From: Pyruvatibacter sp. HU-CL02332
GTDB taxonomy: Bacteria; Pseudomonadota; Alphaproteobacteria; CGMCC-115125
Reading direction: 5' to 3'
Assembly: GCF_040362765.1 (NCBI RefSeq)
Contig: NZ_BAABWK010000001.1
Coordinates: forward strand, 1,465,501-1,529,500
Length of the DNA stretch: 64,000 nucleotides
The notes beneath the pieces are model-generated. The model was not told the DNA's origin. It saw only the letters and a program-made list of their open reading frames with translations, and did no database searches. Shown piece after piece: positions 42,980 to 50,979 of this stretch; the stretch's first letter is position 1, and every line of letters begins with the position of its first letter. The position numbers and the translations under genes were made by a program.

Positions 42980-43846
42980 TTACGCCTGTTTTCCAAGCTT
43001 GTCGATTTGGTCCCAGTAATCGCCGGCCAGCGCGACGCGACGCACAGCATCCGAATCCGTCGGTTCATGTCCGACGCTGTTAGCCGGCGCAGGAACCTCT
43101 TGAACCGTGTTGGACAGACGCCCAATGCCAGTGATTTCAACTTCGACCACATCCCCAATTGACATCGGCCGACTGAAAGCCGGTGTACCTGTGAGAACGA
43201 CATCCCCCGGCAGCAGCGTGATATGGCGACAAAGATCCGCAAGGATGTAGTCAATGCCGAAGTTCATCTCGGAGACCGGCCCCTCTTGAACCACTTTGCC
43301 GTTTATGTAGGTGCGAAGGGTCTCCTTTCGGATATCAACGCCCCGCACAATTCCAGGACCGATCGGACAGAACCCGTCCTGGCCTTTCACCCGAAGCATC
43401 GAGCCGGCATCTGTATCCCTGAAGTCCTGAGCGCCCACATCGTTGGCTGGCGCGAAACCCGCGAGATGATCCCACACCTCATCAGGCGCCAGATTCTTCA
43501 TTGGCTTCCCGACAATGGCTGCAATCTCACCCTCATAGTTCAGGTACTGACAGTCTGCTCCACGGTTCACATGGCCCCGATGCACATTCAGTGTACTGAG
43601 GGGTTTTTGAAAGTAGGTGGGGGTGACGAGATCTGGCGCCCGGAATTCTACTCGGCGCGACTCGTAGTTCAGGTGGATACAAATGATCTTGGTAGGATCA
43701 CAGGGCGGCAGATAGACAGCGTCTTTCTCAGCAAGTGAGCGGCCATCAGCAAGCAACAAGCGGTCATCACTCGGGCGCACCCAATGGGGCGTTCCCTCGT
43801 AGAAAATACGTCGCAATTCTTCTCTTGGCCCATCAAGTACGGACAT
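42980..43846 (-). CDS. Fumarylacetoacetate hydrolase family protein (HpaG-like)
   Basis: Protein of 288 residues of the FAH superfamily: KIICIHLNYESRRVEF, metal ligands in YEGEIAAIVGK (ExE) and the Asp in ANDVGAQDFRDTD, then KGQDGFCPIGPGI and GDVVLTGTPA. The family includes HpaG, the decarboxylase/isomerase of the homoprotocatechuate meta pathway, and C-C hydrolases. Neighbouring HpaI- and HpaH-type genes make an HpaG-like role plausible. Third gene in the - strand operon, 37 bp after the VOC gene. Confidence 0.85.
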   Translation of the reverse strand: MSVLDGPREELRRIFYEGTPHWVRPSDDRLLLADGRSLAEKDAVYLPPCDPTKIICIHLNYESRRVEFRAPDLVTPTYFQKPLSTLNVHRGHVNRGADCQYLNYEGEIAAIVGKPMKNLAPDEVWDHLAGFAPANDVGAQDFRDTDAGSMLRVKGQDGFCPIGPGIVRGVDIRKETLRTYINGKVVQEGPVSEMNFGIDYILADLCRHITLLPGDVVLTGTPAFSRPMSIGDVVEVEITGIGRLSNTVQEVPAPANSVGHEPTDSDAVRRVALAGDYWDQIDKLGKQA

Positions 43847-43883
43847 TTCGATCTTACCCTTTATTTTTGACTGGTAGCCCGCC

Positions 43884-44789
43884 TTAGGCCGGAACCATGA
43901 AGTCCTTCATGTTTTCGAGGACCGGTGCGTGGCCATATGCATCTCGCTGGAAATACTCGGACTGCCCGGTCGGTGCGCGACCGCCCCAGCCGATCTCGTT
44001 CATGAACCCCGACGGGTTCTTGAAGTAGAAGGAGAAGTTATGGTCATTAGCGTGGCTGCCCGGCTCAATGATCACGGGCAGCTGCGCCAGCCGGACGATA
44101 TCGTGGGTGAGGCCCACATCCTCCAACCGCTCAACTTCAAACATGAGATGGTTGACCCGCTTCTCAGCAGGTCCACCAAACGCAAGAGTGTGCTGGCGTG
44201 AGTTGCAGTGCAGGAACATCAGCTCGACAGGTTCGGGCTGGCCGGGCAGCGCAATCTTGTATTCAACTCCCCCGCGCAAACCGAGGATCGTGTAGAACGC
44301 GTGCAGATCTTCAAAGCTGGCACGCCGGTTGAGCATCATGTGGCCAAAGCCGCCGCCTGCCGTCTTGAAGCCGCCATGCATGCCCCGGCCCGGATGAAAG
44401 GGCTGGTCATACTGGACGAGCGGGCCGTGGAAAATCTCAAGAGGAAAGCCGTTGGGATCCTCTAGGAACATGACCTCCAGAACATGCCGCTCAGTCGCCT
44501 CTGCATCCGTGCCCACGCGGACATCACACCCGGCACCCTCAAGCCGTGCTGCCATCTCGCGAAATTCAAGAACGCCGGCAACCCGAAGGCCGATCGCCAT
44601 CACGTCATCTGACGGATCTTCAACAAGCTTGATGCGATGGTGCCAGTAATCCATCCGCAGGTAGCGCGTACTTGCATTTTCGCCCGGCCGCACATCGAGG
44701 GCCAAAACTTGCGATGCGAACGACTCCCATGCCGCAAGATCGCTTACCCCAATTGTGATGTAGCCCAGTTCAGTAATTTCTGTGGCCAT
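43884..44789 (-). CDS. VOC family type I extradiol dioxygenase (BphC/HpaD-like)
   Basis: Two-domain protein of 301 residues. Iron ligands expected for the family are seen: His in GGGFGHMMLN (about 148), His in RVNHLMFEVE (about 213), Glu in FMNEIGWGG (about 264); the Tyr in SFYFKNPSG lies nearby. These enzymes open catechol rings next to the diol using O2. GGGAGGATACC precedes the ATG. Second gene of the operon. The HpaD/BphC distinction cannot be settled by eye. Confidence 0.88.
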   Translation of the reverse strand: MATEITELGYITIGVSDLAAWESFASQVLALDVRPGENASTRYLRMDYWHHRIKLVEDPSDDVMAIGLRVAGVLEFREMAARLEGAGCDVRVGTDAEATERHVLEVMFLEDPNGFPLEIFHGPLVQYDQPFHPGRGMHGGFKTAGGGFGHMMLNRRASFEDLHAFYTILGLRGGVEYKIALPGQPEPVELMFLHCNSRQHTLAFGGPAEKRVNHLMFEVERLEDVGLTHDIVRLAQLPVIIEPGSHANDHNFSFYFKNPSGFMNEIGWGGRAPTGQSEYFQRDAYGHAPVLENMKDFMVPA

Positions 44790-44800
44790 TGGTATCCTCC

Positions 44801-46264
44801 CTAAGACGTGAATGCGTCTTTGCGCACGGCGATATTTTTGATGTCGGTATAGAAGTCGAAACTCCAGTTGCCGCCTTCCCGGCCAAGACCCGAGGTTCGG
44901 CTGCCGCCAAAAGGTGCCGACAGGTCACGGACAAAGAAGCAGTTCACCCAGATCGTTCCAGCAACCACCGCCGAAGCGATCCGCATGGCCCTGGCTTCAT
45001 TGCCACAGAACAACGTGCCCGCGAGGCCGTATTCAGTGTTGTTGGCGATGGCGATCACCTCGTCATCTGACTGGAAGGTCTGCCATGTAAGAACCGGGCC
45101 GAAGACCTCTCGCTGCGAAATCTCGGCGTCCGCTGCTGCGCCGCCAAACATGGTCGGTTGGAAGTAGAGATCACCCTCCGAAGACTGACTTCCGCCCCAC
45201 AAAACCTCGGCCCCATCTGCCTTGGCACGCTCGACGAAACCGGAAACGCGGGAAAAGTGCTCGGGGTGGATAAGCGGGCCGACACGGGTGCCAGGATCAC
45301 GCGGATCGCCAACGACCATATGGCCGGCGGCAGCACGTACTTTTTCAAGGAATTCTTCCTCGATCGATTTCTCGACGAGAACCCGGGTGCCCGCGAGACA
45401 CACCTGCCCTGCATTCATGTACTGCCCGGCAACGGTCTGCGCTGCAGCATCCAGATCTGCATCTGCACACACAATGAGGGGGGACTTACCACCCAGTTCG
45501 GCACTCAGAGGTGTAATGGACCGTGCAGCCGCCCCGCCAATGATCCGCGCCGTGTCGGTCGAACCAGTAAAGCTTATGCGCGCCACGTCCGGGTGATTGA
45601 CCAAGGCATCTCCGGCCTCCTCACCAATACCCTGCACAACGTTCAGGACGCCGGGAGGCAACCCCGCTTCATCCGCGATATCGGCCATCAATGAGCACGT
45701 CATGGGTGCCCACTCCGGTGGCTTCACAACAATAGTGTTGCCGGCTGCGAGCGCCGGCCCAACCTTCCAAGTCGTCAGCATCAAAGGAGCGTTCCAAGGC
45801 GTGATCAACGCCGCGACACCAGCTGGGTCATATTGGACATGTCCCACGACTTCATCGGAATTGATTGTGTGACCCTGCATCTTGAGGGCCCATTCGGCGA
45901 AGAAGGAGATATTGAGCGCTGAACGCGGCACCAGCCGATGCTTGTTGCCCATCAGCAGCGACCCGTTATCCGCAGTTTCAACTGCAGCCAGGTCATCTGC
46001 ACGAGCCAGCATCCGCTCCGCGAATTTTTTCAGAATGGGCAACCGCCCTTCCGGTCCAAGTGCTGCCCACGCGGGAAATGCCTTACGAGCCGCCGCCACG
46101 GCCGCATCGACATCTTCCTTACTGCCGGCAGAAACATCGGCAAGGAAGGCCCCGTCCACCGGAGAATTGTTCGTGAAATGCTGTTTTGACGCGACCCTGC
46201 GTCCCGCAATCCAATGATCAACGGAAACATCAACGCCTGCGATTGTCGCGGTTCTTGCCGCCAT
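44801..46264 (-). CDS. Aldehyde dehydrogenase (hydroxymuconic semialdehyde type)
   Basis: NAD(P)-dependent ALDH of 487 residues. The cofactor-site TPWNAPLML, FTGSTDTARIIG, catalytic Glu in SAELGGKSPLIVC and Cys in NAGQVCLAGTRV, and the C-terminal SGLGREGGNWSFDFYTDIKN are all present. In the homoprotocatechuate pathway HpaE oxidises the ring-cleavage semialdehyde; this gene's place beside an extradiol dioxygenase fits that. GGGAGG supports ATG 46264 over GTG 46270. First gene of the operon, divergent from TetR. Confidence 0.9.
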   Translation of the reverse strand: MAARTATIAGVDVSVDHWIAGRRVASKQHFTNNSPVDGAFLADVSAGSKEDVDAAVAAARKAFPAWAALGPEGRLPILKKFAERMLARADDLAAVETADNGSLLMGNKHRLVPRSALNISFFAEWALKMQGHTINSDEVVGHVQYDPAGVAALITPWNAPLMLTTWKVGPALAAGNTIVVKPPEWAPMTCSLMADIADEAGLPPGVLNVVQGIGEEAGDALVNHPDVARISFTGSTDTARIIGGAAARSITPLSAELGGKSPLIVCADADLDAAAQTVAGQYMNAGQVCLAGTRVLVEKSIEEEFLEKVRAAAGHMVVGDPRDPGTRVGPLIHPEHFSRVSGFVERAKADGAEVLWGGSQSSEGDLYFQPTMFGGAAADAEISQREVFGPVLTWQTFQSDDEVIAIANNTEYGLAGTLFCGNEARAMRIASAVVAGTIWVNCFFVRDLSAPFGGSRTSGLGREGGNWSFDFYTDIKNIAVRKDAFTS

Positions 46265-46317
46265 TGCCACCTCCCGGGAGCCCGGTCACAGATACAGAAT
46301 GATCTGGATCAAAGCTT

Positions 46318-46360
46318 AATTATGACTATTATCGTTTATGATTACAGTCAGAATATGACA
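46318..46360. promoter_or_regulatory. TetR operator region, divergent aldehyde dehydrogenase/TetR genes
   Basis: AATTATGACTATTATCG (46318-46334) recurs with two changes at 47121-47137. It also forms an imperfect inverted repeat TGACTATTATC (46323-46333) / GATTACAGTCA (46340-46350), nine of eleven pairs, followed by TGACA at 46356-46360. The site lies about 55-90 bp before the TetR ATG at 46452 plus surroundings, well inside the divergent promoter region. Confidence 0.6.
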
Positions 46361-46451
46361 AGCTCAATTTTTGTCAAGCAGCCGTTTTCACCCTCGTGTA
46401 TGAGGTGTACGGAGACATGTGTGATATTGGCCGCGTAAGAGAGGACCGCAG

Positions 46452-47105
46452 ATGCCACGGCAATTTTCCCCTGCTAACAAGGCCGAGACACCGGACGAAC
46501 CATCGCGAATGGGGCGGCGGGAAAGATCTAAGGTGGAGAAGCGTGCGCGCATCATTGGGGCGGCACGTGCCTTGTTTGCCCAGCAGGGTTTTGCCGAAAC
46601 CACCACGCAGCAGGTTGCCGCAGCAGCTGATATCGGCACCGGGACATTGTTCCTTTATGTCAAGTCCAAGGAAGATCTGCTGGCGCTGGTCTTCAAGGAC
46701 GAGATGCAGGCAACAGCCATTGATTCCTTCAAGAAACTGCCGCCAGACACAGCTCTTGTTGACCAGATCCTCACCGTGTTTGACCGGATGATCGAGTACC
46801 ACGAAAAGGATCTCGACCTGGCAAGAGTGTTGATCAAGGAGATCGCAATACCTGCATCAGCAGAACGCGCGGCAGACCTGAACGATCTTGTCGAGACCAT
46901 CATGATGGGCTTTGCCGACCTCGTCCGCACCGCCCAGAGCAACGGCAGTTTGCCCCGGGCGCTTGAGCCCATGCTCACCGCCCGCACGATCTTCGCTATC
47001 TACTATTTCGACCTTGTCGGTTGGCTCGGAAACGTCCATTCACGCGACGACTTCCTGAAGGGCCTGCGCTCCCAGCTTGAGTTGCTGCTTGACCGTCCCG
47101 CTTAA
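46452..47105 (+). CDS. TetR family transcriptional regulator
   Basis: Regulator of 217 residues: KVEKRARIIGAARALFAQQGFAETTTQQVAAAADIGTGTLFLYVKSKEDLLALVF forms the HTH, followed by a ligand domain. AGAGAGGA stands before the ATG. It sits between the - strand ALDH-VOC-FAH-P450 operon and the + strand aldolase-hydratase-dioxygenase genes. The shared AATTATGACTANNATCG elements suggest it controls both. Confidence 0.9.
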   Translation: MPRQFSPANKAETPDEPSRMGRRERSKVEKRARIIGAARALFAQQGFAETTTQQVAAAADIGTGTLFLYVKSKEDLLALVFKDEMQATAIDSFKKLPPDTALVDQILTVFDRMIEYHEKDLDLARVLIKEIAIPASAERAADLNDLVETIMMGFADLVRTAQSNGSLPRALEPMLTARTIFAIYYFDLVGWLGNVHSRDDFLKGLRSQLELLLDRPA

Positions 47106-47116
47106 GTTCTGGTCTA

Positions 47117-47137
47117 AGTCAATTATGACTACAATCG
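47117..47137 (+). promoter_or_regulatory. Second copy of the TetR element, before the aldolase gene
   Basis: AATTATGACTACAATCG (47121-47137) matches 46318-46334 at 15 of 17 positions. With the bases before it, AGTCA-ATTA-TGACT (47117-47130) is a perfect 5-bp inverted repeat. It is 41-61 bp before the aldolase ATG. Confidence 0.6.
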
Positions 47138-47177
47138 GTTTTGGCTGATTGGGAAATAGCAGGCGGAGGCAAGACAC

Positions 47178-47957
47178 ATGTCCGGGAACCTCAAGGACAG
47201 GATGAAAAAGGGCGACGTGCTGCTGGGGGCCTGGTGCATGATCCCCGGTGCACTGACAGCAGAGATACTGGCCAGCAGTGGCTTTGATTGGGTGCTTGTG
47301 GATATGCAGCATGGCTGCATGGACTATGAGACTGCCCTGGAGATGATACGCGCGATCGATCTGGGCGGCGCAACGCCAATCGTCCGGGTTCCCTGGAATG
47401 AACCTGGAATTATCGGGCGCATGCTTGATGCCGGAGCCATGGGTATTGTGGCGCCGATGATCCAGACGCCTGATGACGCCGCCAGACTTGTAGAGGCATG
47501 CCTTTATCCGCCTGTTGGCCGGCGCAGCCTGGGCCCAATCCGTGTTGGCGTGCGTGACGGCGCAGGATATTTCGCCGGTGCAAACGACCGGGTGATGGTT
47601 ATTCCAATGATTGAGACAGTAGAAGCACTCGAATCTGTTGAAGAGATCGCTGCCGTACCGGGCATTGATGCACTGCTTGTTGGCCCCTTCGACCTATCCA
47701 TCGCACTGGGCCTGCCGCCCGGCGACAATGATGGGAAGCCGGCATTTGATGCAGCAGTCGCCCGGATAAACCGGGCCGCAAAAGACGCTGGACGCGCAAC
47801 AGCCGTACTCTCAACGGGAGCTCTGGCCCCAGTGAGGGCAGGCCAAGGCTTCCAGCTCATCTCGACACTGACGGATGCGCCCGCATTCACCCGCACAGCA
47901 CATATGGAACTTGAGAAAGCCCGCGCCGGACTCACAGAGGAAAAGACAGATGCTTGA
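47178..47957 (+). CDS. HpcH/HpaI family aldolase
   Basis: Class II (metal-dependent) 2-oxo-acid aldolase of 259 residues: [38 protein letters not shown], and the metal ligands in MIETVEA (Glu) and LLVGPFDLS (Asp). HpaI cleaves 4-hydroxy-2-oxoheptanedioate to pyruvate and succinic semialdehyde, the last step of the homoprotocatechuate meta route. GGAGG precedes the ATG. Overlaps the hydratase gene by eight bases, so the two are made together. Confidence 0.9.
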   Translation: MSGNLKDRMKKGDVLLGAWCMIPGALTAEILASSGFDWVLVDMQHGCMDYETALEMIRAIDLGGATPIVRVPWNEPGIIGRMLDAGAMGIVAPMIQTPDDAARLVEACLYPPVGRRSLGPIRVGVRDGAGYFAGANDRVMVIPMIETVEALESVEEIAAVPGIDALLVGPFDLSIALGLPPGDNDGKPAFDAAVARINRAAKDAGRATAVLSTGALAPVRAGQGFQLISTLTDAPAFTRTAHMELEKARAGLTEEKTDA

Positions 47958-48741
47958 TCAGGAAACCCGCAGCGGGATAGCCCGAGATATTCTTGCCGTT
48001 TTCGAAACCCGCAAGCCACTTGGACTGCTGACAAAAACGCATCCCGGCATCACCGTCGAAGACTCTTACCGCATTCAGGAGATGTGCATCGCACAGAGGC
48101 TCTCCGAAGGCAGGTCCATACGCGGATACAAGGTGGGCCTGACATCGAAGGCCATGCAGGAATTGACGGGATCAACCGAGCCGGATTTCAGCGCGATGAC
48201 CGATGACCTGTATCTGCCTGAAGACACGCCGCTGCAGATGTCAGACTTCATCCTGCCGATGATCGAGATCGAAATTGCGTTCGTCATGAAAGACGCCCTG
48301 AAGGGTCCGGGCATCCTGCCAGTGGATGTGATCCGCGCGACTGACTTCGTGCTGCCTGCCATCGAGATCGTGGATTTCCGCGTCGGCCCGGGTCCGGGAA
48401 TGACAGTCGCGGACACGATAGCGGACTTTGCAGCGTGCGGCGCTGCCGTGCTGGGCGCCAACCCTCGCCGGCTCGACCAGATTGACATCCGGCGCATACA
48501 CGGCGAGCTGATTCAGAACGGCGAGGTAAAGGAGGCGGGGGTCTCATCAGCCGTTCTCGGCAACCCCGTGACGTCAGTTGCCTGGTTGGCAAACAAGCTT
48601 GGCGAATTCGGAGTCGCCTTCGAGCCGGGACAAGTCATCCTGACCGGGTCATTCGTCCGAACTGTTCCTGTGCAGCCTGGAGATGAGATCATTGCCCGCT
48701 TCGACAATGGCTTGGGCGACGTCATCGCGTCGTTTGTCTAG
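47950..48741 (+). CDS. 2-oxo-hepta-3-ene-1,7-dioate hydratase (HpaH-like) / 2-keto-4-pentenoate hydratase family
   Basis: Protein of 263 residues. [49 protein letters not shown] and [26 protein letters not shown] closely follow E. coli HpaH, which adds water to the dienoate before HpaI cleaves it. The Glu ligands of the metal are in EIEIAF. Overlap with the aldolase gene supports the pairing of the two steps. Confidence 0.9.
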   Translation: MLDQETRSGIARDILAVFETRKPLGLLTKTHPGITVEDSYRIQEMCIAQRLSEGRSIRGYKVGLTSKAMQELTGSTEPDFSAMTDDLYLPEDTPLQMSDFILPMIEIEIAFVMKDALKGPGILPVDVIRATDFVLPAIEIVDFRVGPGPGMTVADTIADFAACGAAVLGANPRRLDQIDIRRIHGELIQNGEVKEAGVSSAVLGNPVTSVAWLANKLGEFGVAFEPGQVILTGSFVRTVPVQPGDEIIARFDNGLGDVIASFV

Positions 48742-48801
48742 GATGCCCGTCGGTCAGTCTCCCACAAAGCAGGCTCGGAGCAGTTTTGGAGCGGACCAAA
48801 G

Positions 48802-49602
48802 ATGACCAGATTGCCTGCCATGTTCTTGTCACACGGGGGCGGCCCATGGCCCTACCTGACGGGCCCGCTTCGCGATGAGTTCAATCTTCTCGAAGCGTCC
48901 TTGAAAGCCCTTCTGCCCAATCTTCCTGTCCAGCCAAAAGCAATTCTGGTGGTCACAGCACACTGGGAAACACACAGCTTCATGCTCTCGTCGAGCAGAA
49001 AACCCCCGATGATTTACGACTATGGGGGATTTCCAGAGCACACCTACCACGTCACCTACAATGCTCCAGGCAGCCCGGAGCTTGCAGAACGCGCTTGCAA
49101 GCTCATCACAACAGCCGGCATGGATTGTGGGCTGGATAGGGAACGCGGTTTTGATCACGGCACCTTCAGCTTGATGGAGATAGTGCGACCGCAGGCGGAT
49201 ATTCCCGTTGTCCAACTCTCCATCCGACAAGACTTTGATCCACAGGCACATATCGCGGCAGGACGCGCCCTTGCTCCGCTGAGAGACGAGGGCATTCTCA
49301 TCGTTGGTAGCGGCCTCAGCTACCACAATTTACAGAAGTTCGGTCCAGACGGTGCAGATGCCTCGCGGGATTTCGACCTTTGGCTGAAACAGACCCTGAT
49401 GACGATGTCAGGCGCACAACGCAACAAGCAAATATGCCAATGGGAAGCCGCGCCAGCTGCACGGCTGGCTCACCCGAGCGAGGACCACCTGCTTCCATTG
49501 TTTGTCGCCCTGGGATCCGCCGAAGCTGACCCTTGCGCAATAAACTACAGCCAGTCGGACTTCATGGGACACCTGACTGTCTCAAGCTTCCGCTTCGGAT
49601 AA
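48802..49602 (+). CDS. DODA/LigB-type extradiol ring-opening dioxygenase
   Basis: Class III extradiol enzyme of 266 residues: MFLSHGGGPW (metal His), VTAHWETH (metal His), GFDHGTF (active-site His) and GSGLSYHNL. E. coli YgiD-type and plant DOPA 4,5-dioxygenases share this plan. It is unrelated in fold to the VOC dioxygenase of the opposite arm, so the cluster holds two types of ring-opening enzyme. Starts 60 bp after the hydratase and ends just before the displaced tRNA fragment at 49664. Confidence 0.88.
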   Translation: MTRLPAMFLSHGGGPWPYLTGPLRDEFNLLEASLKALLPNLPVQPKAILVVTAHWETHSFMLSSSRKPPMIYDYGGFPEHTYHVTYNAPGSPELAERACKLITTAGMDCGLDRERGFDHGTFSLMEIVRPQADIPVVQLSIRQDFDPQAHIAAGRALAPLRDEGILIVGSGLSYHNLQKFGPDGADASRDFDLWLKQTLMTMSGAQRNKQICQWEAAPAARLAHPSEDHLLPLFVALGSAEADPCAINYSQSDFMGHLTVSSFRFG

Positions 49603-49663
49603 GCACCCGGGGCAGTGCGGCATCTGTTTCGCAAGAAACACATCAATGCCTGTCACAATGTAT

Positions 49664-49736
49664 GGAAAATTGGAGCGGGCGATGAGATTCGAACTCACGC
49701 CCCCAACCTTGGCAAGGTTTGCATGGCGGTGTTCGG
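49664..49736 (-). repeat. Displaced tRNA-Gly 3' fragment, distal attachment-site remnant
   Basis: The 52-bp core 49668-49719 matches the 3' part of tRNA-Gly(GCC) at 57997-58048 with one change: anticodon stem-loop, T-arm, acceptor 3' strand and CCA. The 73-bp unit 49664-49736 matches 54114-54186 at 71 positions, so the match continues about 17 bp past the tRNA-derived part. That extra part is expected from an element's P arm. It cannot fold as a tRNA because the D-arm and 5' acceptor strand are missing. Confidence 0.85.
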
Positions 49737-49841
49737 GAATTCGAGTAGATTTGACGTGGGCTCCGGAGACTTCACCAAATCTGAGCGCTAACGACAGAGA
49801 GCACGGTTCGACAAATGCTCGGAACACCAGGATTTGGACGG

Positions 49842-49858
49842 GTAACCTTGGTGTAACC
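49842..49858. promoter_or_regulatory. Candidate integrase arm-type sites (distal element)
   Basis: GTAACC-TTGGT-GTAACC, two direct repeats with an 11-bp period, starting 123 bp from the end of the att core. The same pair stands at the same distance from the second core at 54292. Confidence 0.55.
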
Positions 49859-49899
49859 CGATTACAGACGGCTCTCGGCAGAGGGCCGCATTGGACGCA

Positions 49900-49985
49900 C
49901 CCGTCACAATACGGCACCCAGCGTCATCCAGCGCCTCCTTCAGCACATCGAAATCCACTTCAGCGGTGAAACGCGGAATCTTCAT
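49900..49985 (-). pseudogene. Truncated 5' end of a phytanoyl-CoA dioxygenase-like gene
   Basis: ATG at 49985 with GGGAGAAG upstream opens KIPRFTAEVDFDVLKEAL and then DDAGCRIV, which resembles the N-terminus of PhyH-family Fe(II)/2-oxoglutarate dioxygenases (helix plus D-x-G-x-x-I/V). The frame then runs into non-homologous sequence beside the arm-type sites and stops at 49788; the family length is about 250-300. The truncation point is approximate and the family call rests on about 28 residues. Confidence 0.4.
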
Positions 49986-50346
49986 TTGTGATTCTTCTCC
50001 CAAGCGCCTGAAGCACGATCAATACGGAACTCCAGAGATTTTGATTGTCGTGACAAGTGTCATGTTTTAGTGTCGAACGATGTTGCGCTGTGGCAGACAC
50101 ACGGCGAGACCCCGAGAGGGGCACGCGCGAGTCCTCGATTTGCGGACACGGGGAGAAAAGGAATGACCATGGAGGCCATCGTTCAAACAGACGGCACCTA
50201 TGCCGGTCAGCAGAAGTTCCCACCCACGATCAGTGTGGACGGAAACGCTACCGCGCAAGTGTGGACCACAGCAGCGTGTGAAGCCGTCAAAGACCTTAAG
50301 ACGGGGATTTGGTCTGGCGAAACGCTGGCGTGGATCACGGGTCGCC
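49986..50346. other. Leader region of the TetR/amine oxidase operon
   Basis: No convincing gene in these 361 bp. The reading frame at 50163-50360 starts with a fair site (AAAGGA) but has no family resemblance and overlaps the TetR start. GTGTGGAC occurs twice, 16 bp apart within the 50235-50270 stretch, and could be part of an operator. The operon promoter must lie here. Confidence 0.4.
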
Positions 50347-50979
50347 ATGCAAGACTTTAAAGAAATTGAACGCACACCAAACACCAAGGGAGCGCGCAGC
50401 CGCGAGCATGTGCTCGAGGCCGCTCTGCGCGTAATTGGTACGTCAGGCACGGAAGCTGTCACCTATAGGTGCGTTGCAGATGAAGCGGGACTGACGCGCG
50501 GTGCCGTCGCCCATCACTTTCCCTCGCGGGAGCAGATCATCCTGCAGGCGTTTCGCCACTACATCGAGACCGTAGACGCCAGTCTTTCCGAGATTTCTGC
50601 GCGGCTGGACGATGACAGCATCGACGGCGTCATCGAGCTTTTGGTGCGGTACCACCAGCGCGAGTTTCGCGATCCCGCGCGCGTACTCGCAGAGTACGAA
50701 CTCATCCTGTTTGCCGCACGGAACGAAGCGGTCGGCCGCGAAGTCCGAAGCTGGGAGCACGCCCTGATCGACCGGCTCGAGTCCCGGCTCAACCGCGCCG
50801 GTACAGATCAACCGCACCAGTCTGCGCAGCTATTGCTTGCGGTGTTTCGTGCATTCGAACTCGACAGTCTGACAGGCCGTGACAACAACCCCGAAGAGCT
50901 GCGGGCCCGCTTGCAGGCGCTGTTTCCGGCAAAGGTACGCAAACCCAGAACGACGACATCCAATGGAGCAAAGATATGA
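50347..50979 (+). CDS. TetR family transcriptional regulator
   Basis: Regulator of 210 residues: ARSREHVLEAALRVIGTSGTEAVTYRCVADEAGLTRGAVAHHFPSREQIILQAF is the HTH, followed by an all-helical ligand domain. The start at 50347 leaves a normal 14-residue lead before the HTH. The stop overlaps the amine oxidase ATG by four bases (ATGA), so regulator and enzyme share an mRNA, which implies autoregulation with its own target. Confidence 0.9.
   Translation: MQDFKEIERTPNTKGARSREHVLEAALRVIGTSGTEAVTYRCVADEAGLTRGAVAHHFPSREQIILQAFRHYIETVDASLSEISARLDDDSIDGVIELLVRYHQREFRDPARVLAEYELILFAARNEAVGREVRSWEHALIDRLESRLNRAGTDQPHQSAQLLLAVFRAFELDSLTGRDNNPEELRARLQALFPAKVRKPRTTTSNGAKI

Noticed and set aside
49582-49917. 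Open frame on the - strand containing NLAKVGGVSSNLIARSNFP, repeated at 54101-54310 and 57983-58240
   Set aside because: The recurring peptide is just the translation of the tRNA-Gly 3' part (anticodon arm to CCA). It is not a protein family; the DNA repeat is reported as attachment remnants.
50163-50360. Small frame of 65 codons before the TetR gene
   Set aside because: It has a weak ribosome-binding site but no recognisable family and overlaps the well-supported TetR start. More likely leader sequence.
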